From an uncultured Collinsella sp. (GTDB lineage Bacteria > Actinomycetota > Coriobacteriia > Coriobacteriales > Coriobacteriaceae): 6,940 nucleotides of DNA. The notes beneath the pieces were generated by a model. That model was not told the DNA's origin. It searched no databases and saw only the letters and a program-made list of their open reading frames with translations. Where the stretch lies: the NCBI GenBank assembly GCA_902494245.1, contig CABUSR010000062.1, forward strand, positions 1 through 6,940. The letters are read 5' to 3'. Positions 1-5,744 of the stretch are shown here, in pieces. Made by a program: the position numbers and the translations under genes. How positions within the stretch are numbered: position 1 is the stretch's first letter; each line of letters begins with the position of its first letter.

Positions 1-1110
1 CCCAGCCGATGCGCCCGCGTAACCGACGGCTGCATCCTATGCGGTGGGTGCGTCGACGCCTGCCCTGTCAACGCTATCTCGATCGAGCGTGACGAGGCCG
101 TTGGTGCGGTTGACCTCGATGCGTATCGAGACATTTGGGTATTCGTGCAGACCGACGAGCGCGATACGGTGACTCCCGTTGCCTATGAGCTTATGGGCAA
201 GGGCCGCGAGCTTGCCGATGCTCGCGGCTGCCGTCTGGTGGCACTGGCCGGCATGGGCCCCGAGGGTTCTCTCGGCGACCTGGAGCATCTGGTTTGCGCG
301 GGCGCCGACGAAGTCCTGGCCTGTCGCGACGAGCGCCTGCGCCAAAACGATGCGGAGGTCTACGCCCGCTTGATCTGCGATTTGGTAGCCGAACGCAAAC
401 CCGAGGCCATCTTATACGGCGCGACCGCTTTTGGCCGCGAACTGGCACCCGGAGTTGCCGTACGCTTGCAGACGGGCCTTACGGCTGACTGCACCGTACT
501 TTCGATGGATACGGAGACGGGACTGCTGCAACAGACGCGTCCGGCGTTTGGCGGCAACCTGATGGCCACCATCGTCTGCCCCAATCATCGTCCCCAGATG
601 GCAACGGTTCGTCCCGGCATCTTTAAGGCGCCCGACTTTGACTACGACCGCTCCGGCACGATCACCCAGATATCGCTTGCGGATGATGCTAAGGCCCGTG
701 TCGAGATCTCGATTCCCGCCGAGGAGTGGGGGCAGCAGGCCTCGATCGCCGATGCCGAGCGCCTGGTCGTGGTGGGTCGCGGCATTGGCTCCAAGAAGAA
801 TCTGCCCCTGATGCGAAGGCTCGCCGAGGCTCTGGGAGCCGAGCTTGGTTGCACGCGACCTGTCGTAGAGGCCGGCTGGTTGGAGTATCGCCATCAGATT
901 GGCCAGACCGGCGTATCGGTTTCGCCCAAGCTTCTCGTGAGTATCGGTGTTTCGGGCGCCATCCAGCATCTTGCCGGCATCGGTGGGGCGGAGTGCATTA
1001 TCGCCATCAACGAGGACCCGGATGCCCCCATTTTTGGTGCTGCCCAGTACAAGGTTGTTGGGGACGCCGTCGAGGTCGTCGAGGAGCTACTGGCCCAGCT
1101 TGAGCGCTAA
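1..1110 (+). CDS. etfA: Electron transfer flavoprotein alpha subunit with N-terminal ferredoxin domain (5'-truncated)
   Basis: The frame is open from base 1 and ends with TAA at 1108-1110. It gives 369 visible residues; the start lies upstream of the window. Seen: a 4Fe-4S motif CxxCxxCxxxCP at visible residues 11-22 (Cys 11, 14, 17, 21), followed by the ETF alpha N-terminal domain from about residue 45. The FAD-binding C-terminal domain follows, with GRGIGSKKN (259-267), QIGQTG (299-304) and SGAIQH (318-323), then the usual DPDAPIF and VVGD segments. Known: ETF alpha pairs with ETF beta, binds FAD and passes electrons to or from acyl-CoA or lactate dehydrogenases. Ferredoxin-fused forms occur in anaerobes, for example CarE and LctC of Acetobacterium, which belong to electron-bifurcating complexes. 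Inferred: etfB and a dehydrogenase gene probably lie upstream. Another cluster-binding motif may be cut off at the left edge; the isolated Cys 4 could be its last ligand. The family assignment is secure, but the redox partner is unknown. Confidence 0.95.
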   Translation, partial: PSRCARVTDGCILCGGCVDACPVNAISIERDEAVGAVDLDAYRDIWVFVQTDERDTVTPVAYELMGKGRELADARGCRLVALAGMGPEGSLGDLEHLVCAGADEVLACRDERLRQNDAEVYARLICDLVAERKPEAILYGATAFGRELAPGVAVRLQTGLTADCTVLSMDTETGLLQQTRPAFGGNLMATIVCPNHRPQMATVRPGIFKAPDFDYDRSGTITQISLADDAKARVEISIPAEEWGQQASIADAERLVVVGRGIGSKKNLPLMRRLAEALGAELGCTRPVVEAGWLEYRHQIGQTGVSVSPKLLVSIGVSGAIQHLAGIGGAECIIAINEDPDAPIFGAAQYKVVGDAVEVVEELLAQLER

Positions 1111-1919
1111 GCGCGCGCCAGCCAGTCGCGCATCTCGTCCTTTAGGCGGCTCCAGGTTGCCTGCGTGGCGGGGTCGGTAAAGGGCCGCGTAATGCCAAAG
1201 GGCGCGTCGAGCAGGCGGTGGATATCGCCCTGTTCGCGCGCCAGCGCGCGGCTTGCTGGATAGACGAGCTCAAACATAAAGCAGATAAGCCCCACCAAGA
1301 AGTCGGCGGGCTCATCGCGCTCATCGCGTGCGACGCAGCGGTGCTCGTCAAAGGCGGCAAGTGTCGGCGACGAGAAACGGCTGCCGAGAAACGTCTTCTC
1401 GTCCACCTTGAGGATAGTGTCGACGGTGCTGTCGGCGATGGTGCGCATAATGTCGATCTTGTCACCATCGCGCACGATATCGCAGAAGCTCCGCGTGCGC
1501 ACGTCGAGCCGCGCGGGTAGGCGGAAATCGCTGTGATAGGCAATGCTCGCTCGGATGAGCTCATCTTCTGCCGGGTCATCGATAAAGTCGCGGATGCTCG
1601 TTACGGCGGGTGCATCGTCGGGATTCTCGCCAAAGAGGACCTCGATGCCCAGCGCCGCATGGCTCATGCTCTCGGCGTCCTTAAAGGTGTCCCAGCGTCG
1701 CAGCTGCTCAAAGCGGCCCATATCGTGTAGCAGGCCGCAAAGCCATGCCAGGTCAATATCTTCTGACGACCAGCCCTGCTCGCGCGCTACGGCATCGCAC
1801 GCCTCGGCCACGTGGTACGTATGCTCGATTTTGAGCGCGATGCGTGGGTTGGTGGCGTCGTAGGCATCGGTGTAGCTTTTGAAGGCCGCGCGCGCCCGGT
1901 CTCGATCGATAGCTGTCAT
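1107..1919 (-). CDS. HD-domain phosphohydrolase-like protein
   Basis: A 270-residue soluble protein with no signal peptide or membrane segment. The ATG at 1919 is preceded by AGGAAG with five bases of spacing, which supports this start. Seen: the metal-binding HD pattern, with His33 and/or His36 (EHTYH), the HD doublet His65-Asp66 within LLHDMGRF, His87, His129 (YHSDF), and DGDKID with Asp151 and Asp153. The last third is acidic and helical-looking, with no motif I recognise. Known: HD superfamily proteins are metal-dependent phosphohydrolases acting on nucleotides, (p)ppGpp, cyclic dinucleotides or other phosphates. This one lacks the HD-GYP signature and has no fused synthetase or RNA-binding domain, so its substrate cannot be named. 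The gene is convergent with etfA, their stop codons sharing bases 1108-1109. It is divergent from azlC. It appears to be transcribed alone. Confidence 0.85.
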   Translation of the reverse strand: MTAIDRDRARAAFKSYTDAYDATNPRIALKIEHTYHVAEACDAVAREQGWSSEDIDLAWLCGLLHDMGRFEQLRRWDTFKDAESMSHAALGIEVLFGENPDDAPAVTSIRDFIDDPAEDELIRASIAYHSDFRLPARLDVRTRSFCDIVRDGDKIDIMRTIADSTVDTILKVDEKTFLGSRFSSPTLAAFDEHRCVARDERDEPADFLVGLICFMFELVYPASRALAREQGDIHRLLDAPFGITRPFTDPATQATWSRLKDEMRDWLARA

Positions 1920-1959
1920 AATGACTTCCTAAAAAGTTGTGTCTTTCGATCCGGTGGCA

Positions 1960-1965
1960 ATTGTA
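1960..1965 (-). promoter_or_regulatory. Possible -10 element for the HD-domain gene
   Basis: On the minus strand this reads TACAAT, one base from the TATAAT consensus, about 40 bases upstream of the HD-gene ATG. No good -35 hexamer stands 16-18 bases further upstream; the best candidate there, ATCCGA, is poor. The call therefore rests on the -10 match and its position alone. Confidence 0.25.
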
Positions 1966-2045
1966 GGTGAACTCGGTTGCTGTCGGATGATGATTCTGCC
2001 GTGTCGCTACATGCGGCTCGGAGACCTTGTCAGGATGAGAAGCGT

Positions 2046-2738
2046 ATGGTGCTCAAAATCGTTAGAACCGTCTGGCCAGTGATGCTTACCTATGTTGCAA
2101 TAGGCGCGCCGTGCGGAATGATCATGGGGCAGACGGGAATGGAGCCCTGGATGGTCTTTGCCCTGAGCAGCACGTTTGTGACGGGCAGCGGCCAGTTTAT
2201 GATCTGCAATCTTTGGCTGGCGGGCGTACCGGCACCTTCGATTATCGCGAGCGTCGCCGCCATCTCCTCGCGTTTTGCACTATATTCGGCATCGCTTGCC
2301 CCGCATCTGAAGAGTGCCTCGAAGTGTCAGACGCTGGCGGTCACCGCGACGCTTACCGAAGAAGCGTACGGCATCTCGCTAGCCAATTTGGTCGAGAAGG
2401 ACGACTGGGGCCCGCGTGAGTCCTTCGTGCTCAACGTGATCCTTATCGCAACATGGGGCGTTTCGTGTACGACGGGCGGCATCGTCGGCACCGTTGTCGA
2501 TGTTCCCACCGCCATTGCAGCCTTTGTCTGCACCTCGCTCTTTATCTGCCTGCTCTTTTCGCAGCGGCTGTCGCGCGGCAACGTTGTCGCGGCGGTTTCG
2601 GGCGCGGTGTCCGTCGCCGTATGCAAGTTCTTGGGCCTCACGAATATTGCCGTGCCGGCAAGCGTCGTGGTCGGCATTGCCATTGCGCTGGCGTGCGATG
2701 CTGTATTTGACGGAAGAGGTGCCCGCGATGCCCGTTAA
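2046..2738 (+). CDS. azlC: AzlC family branched-chain amino-acid exporter, large subunit
   Basis: A 230-residue membrane protein. With AzlD, the family exports branched-chain amino acids and analogues, as described for azlCD of Bacillus and the related ygaZH/brnFE systems. Seen: the characteristic N-terminal region, with GAPCGMIMGQTGMEPW (residues 20-35) then STFVTGSGQF (42-51), and SRFALYSASLAPHLK (75-89), the AzlC counterpart of the usual NLRHxLY-like loop. Strongly hydrophobic segments follow, around 126-152, 154-172, 180-196 and 200-220. I chose the ATG at 2046 because AGGATGAG lies just upstream (2032-2039) and the length fits the family. An upstream in-frame TTG at 1977 would add 23 hydrophilic residues untypical of AzlC. 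The gene overlaps azlD by 11 bases, suggesting translational coupling. The exact substrate is inferred from the family only. Confidence 0.9.
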   Translation: MVLKIVRTVWPVMLTYVAIGAPCGMIMGQTGMEPWMVFALSSTFVTGSGQFMICNLWLAGVPAPSIIASVAAISSRFALYSASLAPHLKSASKCQTLAVTATLTEEAYGISLANLVEKDDWGPRESFVLNVILIATWGVSCTTGGIVGTVVDVPTAIAAFVCTSLFICLLFSQRLSRGNVVAAVSGAVSVAVCKFLGLTNIAVPASVVVGIAIALACDAVFDGRGARDAR

Positions 2739-3051
2739 CGAGTTCTTGGTTCTGTGGCTGTCGTCGTGGGCTGCTATCGCGTTCTTTCGCATCGCGCCGG
2801 CGTTCGCCTTGCGCGGGCGGACCCTGTCGCCCCGCATTACCGAGGCCCTGGGCTATATCCCGCCCGCTGCCTTTGCCGCGCTGGTCGCCAACGACTTGGT
2901 GAGCCCCGGCGCGTTCGACGCGGGGCTCTGGCCTGCCTTGGTTCCCTGGATTGCGGCCGCCGGCGTCGTGGTCGTGGCGGTCAAGACGAAATCGATGCTG
3001 TGGTGCTGCGTCTCGGGCATCGTACTCTATATCGTCTTGAGCCTTATATAG
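2728..3051 (+). CDS. azlD: AzlD family branched-chain amino-acid exporter, small subunit
   Basis: A 107-residue hydrophobic protein of the usual AzlD size. It is the small partner of AzlC in branched-chain amino-acid efflux. Seen: three to four membrane segments (about 5-28, 42-56, 70-86 and 89-106) and the family segments FRIAPAFALRGR (20-31) and EALGYIPPAAFAAL (39-52), similar to the conserved R-hP-hhL and L-h-hhP-AhhAhL pattern of AzlD. The ATG at 2728 is preceded by GGAAGAGGT (2712-2720) with seven bases of spacing, and it overlaps the last 11 bases of azlC. The frame is open well upstream of this ATG, but that part lies inside azlC in another frame and is not expected to be translated. 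No clear intrinsic terminator follows; a GC-rich inverted repeat near 3054-3070 has no T-run. Confidence 0.9.
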   Translation: MPVNEFLVLWLSSWAAIAFFRIAPAFALRGRTLSPRITEALGYIPPAAFAALVANDLVSPGAFDAGLWPALVPWIAAAGVVVVAVKTKSMLWCCVSGIVLYIVLSLI

Positions 3052-3090
3052 GGGTGGCGTCGCGGGCGCCGAATCTCGTTCCATCCCAAC

Positions 3091-3120
3091 TTGTCGAATT
3101 TTTCACCGAGCTGGTCTATT
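3091..3120 (+). promoter_or_regulatory. Possible kdgT promoter (extended -10)
   Basis: TTGTCG at 3091-3096 could be a -35 element. It is followed after 18 bases by TCTATT at 3115-3120, with an upstream TGG forming an extended -10 (TGn). The matches are moderate and it is one of several possibilities in this leader. A start site near 3127 would leave an untranslated leader of about 75 bases. Confidence 0.3.
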
Positions 3121-3141
3121 TCTTCTGGTACCATGGTCAAA

Positions 3142-3157
3142 CTTTACTGTAGCAAAG
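3142..3157 (+). promoter_or_regulatory. Operator-like imperfect palindrome upstream of kdgT
   Basis: CTTTaCTgtAGcAAAG is a 16-base dyad of the form CTTTnCTnnAGnAAAG: six of the eight position pairs are complementary. It lies about 45 bases upstream of the kdgT ATG and just downstream of the candidate promoter, the usual place for a repressor site. Directly upstream is a pair of overlapping 8-base palindromes, TGGTACCA and ACCATGGT (3127-3137). Binding by a regulator is inferred from symmetry and position only; no cognate regulator gene is visible. Confidence 0.35.
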
Positions 3158-3160
3158 CAT

Positions 3161-3188
3161 GACGTGGGCTTTTGTTCCGCGTCAGCGG
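3161..3188 (+). other. Two mutually exclusive leader hairpins before kdgT
   Basis: Bases 3161-3168 (GACGTGGG) can pair with 3176-3183 (TCCGCGTC), allowing two G-U pairs. Bases 3177-3180 (CCGC) can instead pair with 3185-3188 (GCGG). The two pairings share 3177-3183, so they cannot form together. The structure ends five bases before the GGGGG (3193-3197) that probably serves as the kdgT ribosome-binding site. A regulatory role is inferred; short GC-rich hairpins also arise by chance in this G+C range. Confidence 0.25.
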
Positions 3189-3201
3189 AAATGGGGGTTT
3201 C

Positions 3202-4224
3202 ATGGCACAGGAAGCGACTGCCAACGAGCAAAAGAAATTCAAGGTTCCGCGCATCCCGGGCGACATCATGATCTATCCGATGATCGTCGGTCTTTTGCTC
3301 AACACCTTCTGCCCGCAGGTTTTTGAGATCGGCGGCTTCTTTACGGCTGCCTGCCGCGGTGGCTCCAATACCATCGTCGCCGCGATCCTGCTGTTTGTGG
3401 GCGCCGGCATCAGCTTCAAGTCCACGCCGGGCGCCATCAAGACCGGCATCGTCGTGCTGATTCCCAAGCTGGTCGTCGCAGCGGCTCTCGGCCTGGGCGT
3501 GGCATATTTCTTTAACGATAACTTCCTGGGTCTGAGCTCCGTGTCTATCATCGGCGGCATTACGTTTTGCAACATGGCGCTCTATACGGGCATCATGGGC
3601 GAGTTCGGCGATGAGTCCGAGCAGGGCGCCGTCGGTATCCTGTTCTTTACGGCCGGCCCCGCCGTCACGATGATCATCCTTGGTGTTTCGGGCCTTGCCA
3701 ACATCCCTGTCGGTACTATCATCGGCTCCATTTTGCCGCTCGTTATCGGCATGGTTCTGGGCAACCTGTTCCCGTTTATCAAGAACCTGCTAGTTCCCGG
3801 TGCCAACCCTGCGATTGCCGTCATCGGATTTCAGCTTGGCGCGTCCATGAGCCTGTCGAGCTTTATCACCGGTGGTATTTCCGGCATCTTGCTGGGCCTT
3901 GTCACGCTGTTTGTCGTCGGTCCCATCACCTTTGCGTTCGAGCGCCTGTGCGGTGGTAACGGCAAGGCTGCCGTGGCTTGCTCCACCATCGCCGGCACGG
4001 CTATGACCACGCCGGTTGCTCTCGCCGAGGTCGCGCCGCGCTACGCCGAGCTTGCGCCCACCGCGTACGCCCAGATCGCCACTGCCGTTATCATCACGGC
4101 AATCATGGCTCCGATTCTGACCGGCTGGGTCGACAAGAAGTTCTGTCAGGGCAAGGAGGACCTGTCGCCTGCCGGTGTCGAGGCCATCGAGGAGGCCGTC
4201 GCGACCGACATCGATGGCGAGTAG
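3202..4224 (+). CDS. kdgT: 2-keto-3-deoxygluconate permease family transporter
   Basis: A 340-residue membrane protein matching the KdgT family, whose Escherichia coli member takes up 2-keto-3-deoxygluconate, a product of pectin and uronate breakdown, by proton symport. Seen: the opening motif IPGDIMIYPMIVGLLLNTFCP (in two parts, residues 18-28 and 29-38), GGITFCNMALYTGIMGEFGD in the middle, GPAVTMIILG after it, and the late SSxxAGTAMTTPVALAE-like block, here STIAGTAMTTPVALAE, followed by APTAYAQIATAVIITAIMAPILT. These correspond in order to segments of E. coli KdgT. About ten hydrophobic segments are visible, with a charged C-terminal tail of some 30 residues. I chose the ATG at 3202, preceded by GGGGG, over an in-frame TTG at 3172. 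No 2-keto-3-deoxygluconate kinase or aldolase lies in the window, so the substrate is inferred from family and could be a related sugar acid. Confidence 0.9.
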   Translation: MAQEATANEQKKFKVPRIPGDIMIYPMIVGLLLNTFCPQVFEIGGFFTAACRGGSNTIVAAILLFVGAGISFKSTPGAIKTGIVVLIPKLVVAAALGLGVAYFFNDNFLGLSSVSIIGGITFCNMALYTGIMGEFGDESEQGAVGILFFTAGPAVTMIILGVSGLANIPVGTIIGSILPLVIGMVLGNLFPFIKNLLVPGANPAIAVIGFQLGASMSLSSFITGGISGILLGLVTLFVVGPITFAFERLCGGNGKAAVACSTIAGTAMTTPVALAEVAPRYAELAPTAYAQIATAVIITAIMAPILTGWVDKKFCQGKEDLSPAGVEAIEEAVATDIDGE

Positions 4225-4269
4225 CAATCGCTATCAATCAATGATGCCGGCGTGCAATTCGCGCCGTCC

Positions 4270-4313
4270 GAGCGCCCGAACAGAAACTGTTTTGCAGTGA
4301 TGTTCGGGCGCTC
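4270..4313. repeat. Long hairpin with 12-base perfect arms after kdgT
   Basis: GAGCGCCCGAAC at 4270-4281 is the exact reverse complement of GTTCGGGCGCTC at 4302-4313. The 20-base interior holds a second stem: ACTG (4286-4289) with CAGT (4295-4298) around TTTTG. It begins 45 bases after the kdgT stop. No run of T follows directly, so it may protect the 3' end of the transcript, act as a non-canonical terminator, or be a copy of a dispersed palindrome. The sequence alone does not decide between these. Confidence 0.65.
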
Positions 4314-4316
4314 TGC

Positions 4317-4322
4317 TATGAT
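4317..4322 (+). promoter_or_regulatory. Possible extended -10 promoter for the GGDEF gene
   Basis: TATGAT is preceded by TGC, giving the extended -10 form TGnTATGAT. A weak -35, TTGCAG, lies at 4292-4297 inside the preceding hairpin, with a long 19-base spacer. A start near 4329 would give a leader of about 84 bases before the GTG start codon and would remove most of the left arm of the next terminator hairpin, so transcripts from this promoter could escape it. Confidence 0.35.
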
Positions 4323-4356
4323 TCCCTTTATCCCTGCGGAGTAAAGGGGTTTTATT
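4323..4356 (+). terminator. Intrinsic terminator downstream of kdgT
   Basis: CCCTTTA at 4324-4330 pairs perfectly with TAAAGGG at 4342-4348, and T4323-G4349 adds a wobble pair. The loop is 11 bases. The stem is followed directly by TTTTATT, the layout of a rho-independent terminator. It sits about 100 bases after kdgT and 57 bases before the GGDEF start, so it probably separates the two genes. Confidence 0.6.
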
Positions 4357-4396
4357 GCCCTGATTCGAATTGGGCGATTCTGACCATTCGGATATT

Positions 4397-4403
4397 GAAG
4401 GGA
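4397..4403 (+). promoter_or_regulatory. Ribosome-binding site deciding the GGDEF gene start
   Basis: GAAGGGA lies nine bases before the GTG at 4413. The alternative in-frame TTG at 4395 has no purine-rich element at the right distance, so the GTG is preferred. Confidence 0.5.
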
Positions 4404-4412
4404 TGGCGTCTA

Positions 4413-5555
4413 GTGGTTAAGGCACTCAAGATTGAGATATTCCTGCTATGCATGATTGTTCTTATCGGGCTTGCCGCGCGAAGTCGTCGCTCCTTGTTCT
4501 CGAGCACCCTGCAGCTATTGTTTAGCATGCTTGGCTACACCTCTGCCGCGTACATATTATTCGATATGATCTGGACGCTTTCGGATGGTGCGGACGGCAC
4601 GTTGGGTATTGCTGCCAACTGGATTTCCAACGCGGTTTCGTTTTCGCTCTTTGCCATCGCGTGTCTCATTTGGTTTATCTATTCCGAGACGATGCAGGGC
4701 TCTCGCCTTGTGACCTCGCGCTATAGGGTGGTGCTTGTAACGTTGCCTACGGCTCTGGTGGTCGTGCTGGCTTTTACCAGTTACTGGACGCACGCCTTGT
4801 TCTATATCGATTCGCAGGGCGTGTATCGTCGCGGCTTTGCCTATATGATCCAGCCCATTGTCAGCTACTGTTACGTTATACATACGTCCCTGCATGCGTT
4901 TGTGCAATCTCGCAGGGTCGAGAGCCTGCAGACGAAGGCTATCTATCGAACCTTGGCATTTTTCGCCATTCCGGCCCTGGTGGGCGGTACCTTTCAGATC
5001 GTATACTCGGTGCCTGGCCTTTGTGTCGGCATAATGATTAGCATGTTGCTGCTCTATATCATCTGCCAGGAGCAACTGATCTCGACCGACCCGTTGACTG
5101 GCCTCAACAATCGCAACCGTTTTGAGACCTATATGCTGTCGCTCTTTTCAAATGTGGATCAGGCCGAAGATGTGTATCTGCTTATGATGGACGCTGACGG
5201 CTTTAAGCAGATTAACGATCGTTATGGACATGTGGAGGGCGACCACGCTCTTCAGGTCATATCCGCTGCGCTCAAAGAAGTCTGCTCGGCGTCTGGTGGC
5301 TTTATCGCGCGTTATGGTGGCGATGAGTTCGTGGTGCTCCAAAAGGCAGCGGCGGAACAGGATATCATGCATCTGTGCGCGACAATCAACGACGAGCTCG
5401 CGCATGCCGAGGTGCCGTATCTGTTGCGGATGTCCATCGGCTATGCACGGGTCGGTGATAGTGTCGATACCTGGCAAGACTTGCTTCGCGCTGCCGATGC
5501 GGAGCTCTACCGCGTCAAGGCCGATAAAAAGAAAGCCGGCGTCCAGATACGCTAG
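4413..5555 (+). CDS. Membrane-bound diguanylate cyclase (7TM sensor plus GGDEF)
   Basis: A 380-residue protein starting at GTG 4413; a TTG at 4395 would add six residues. Seen: seven hydrophobic segments (about 5-22, 32-56, 71-91, 104-124, 143-164, 178-198 and 201-218), then a GGDEF domain from residue 226. The GGDEF domain shows DPLTGLNNR (226-234), metal-binding Asp260 in DADGFK, IND (267-269), YGHVEGD (271-277), the intact catalytic RYGGDEF (300-306), then SIGYA and ADAELYRVK. Known: such domains make cyclic di-GMP from two GTP. The active-site residues are all present, so it is probably active. The usual product-inhibition RxxD is replaced by A293-x-x-G296, so feedback by that route is not expected. 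The seven-helix part resembles membrane sensor regions of other GGDEF and kinase proteins, but I cannot assign its ligand. The gene stands alone between two terminators. No EAL, HD-GYP or PilZ partner is seen in the window. Confidence 0.92.
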   Translation: MVKALKIEIFLLCMIVLIGLAARSRRSLFSSTLQLLFSMLGYTSAAYILFDMIWTLSDGADGTLGIAANWISNAVSFSLFAIACLIWFIYSETMQGSRLVTSRYRVVLVTLPTALVVVLAFTSYWTHALFYIDSQGVYRRGFAYMIQPIVSYCYVIHTSLHAFVQSRRVESLQTKAIYRTLAFFAIPALVGGTFQIVYSVPGLCVGIMISMLLLYIICQEQLISTDPLTGLNNRNRFETYMLSLFSNVDQAEDVYLLMMDADGFKQINDRYGHVEGDHALQVISAALKEVCSASGGFIARYGGDEFVVLQKAAAEQDIMHLCATINDELAHAEVPYLLRMSIGYARVGDSVDTWQDLLRAADAELYRVKADKKKAGVQIR

Positions 5556-5597
5556 AAAAAAGGCGCACGACCGTTGCGATGGTCGTGCGCCCTTTTT
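5556..5597. terminator. Strong bidirectional intrinsic terminator
   Basis: GGCGCACGACC (5562-5572) and GGTCGTGCGCC (5581-5591) form a perfect 11-base stem with an eight-base loop. On the plus strand TTTTT (5593-5597) follows, one base after the stem. On the minus strand the AAAAAA at 5556-5561 becomes a T-run. It starts directly after the GGDEF stop codon and would end that transcript. It can also stop minus-strand transcription arriving from the EamA gene. Confidence 0.92.
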
Positions 5598-5744
5598 GCG
5601 TTTGCGGGGGCCACCGGCCATAACGCCCAGGCGCGGTGCGGCAAGACGAGCGTCTGCCGCCGCGGCTCGGTACGAAATCAACGAGAGCCAGTGCATTCCA
5701 TTAAGCTAAAGTGTGTGAAGGCTCTCTCTAAAAAGGTGAGCTCG
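5598..5744. other. Gene-free spacer with weak inverted repeats
   Basis: I find no convincing coding frame or RNA gene here. There is a hairpin at 5638-5660 (GCGGCAAGACG against CGTCTGCCGC, one bulge). GAGAGCC (5683-5689) can pair with GGCTCTC (5720-5726) across 30 bases, or its last five bases can pair with GGCTC at 5664-5668. On the minus strand this would be the 3' untranslated region of the EamA gene. Confidence 0.4.

Noticed and set aside
412..969. Long minus-strand open frame of 185 codons opposite etfA
   Set aside because: It is the mirror of a well-supported gene in G+C-rich DNA. No ribosome-binding site or domain is seen.
2494..2727. N-terminal extension of AzlD inside azlC
   Set aside because: The frame is open, but its product would be an arginine- and serine-rich non-family sequence in the shadow of azlC. 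The ATG at 2728 has a good ribosome-binding site and gives the normal AzlD length.
3054..3070. GC-rich inverted repeat after azlD as a terminator
   Set aside because: The stem is short and no T-run follows it.
4329..4412. Possible c-di-GMP riboswitch in the GGDEF leader
   Set aside because: The leader lacks the conserved GEMM core sequences. The pairing ATTGCCC/GGGCGAT (4354-4378) is a simple short hairpin overlapping the terminator tail.
4402..4430. tRNA-like D-arm (GGCGTCTAGTGGTTAAGGCA) at the GGDEF gene start
   Set aside because: There is no matching acceptor stem, anticodon arm or T-arm, and the bases lie across the start of a clear protein-coding frame.
5664..5730. Minus-strand tRNA-like stretch (TAGCTTAATGGAATGCACTGG)
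   Set aside because: It resembles a D-arm, but no acceptor stem closes and no GGTTCGA T-loop follows at the right distance. At most a chance match or a degenerate remnant.
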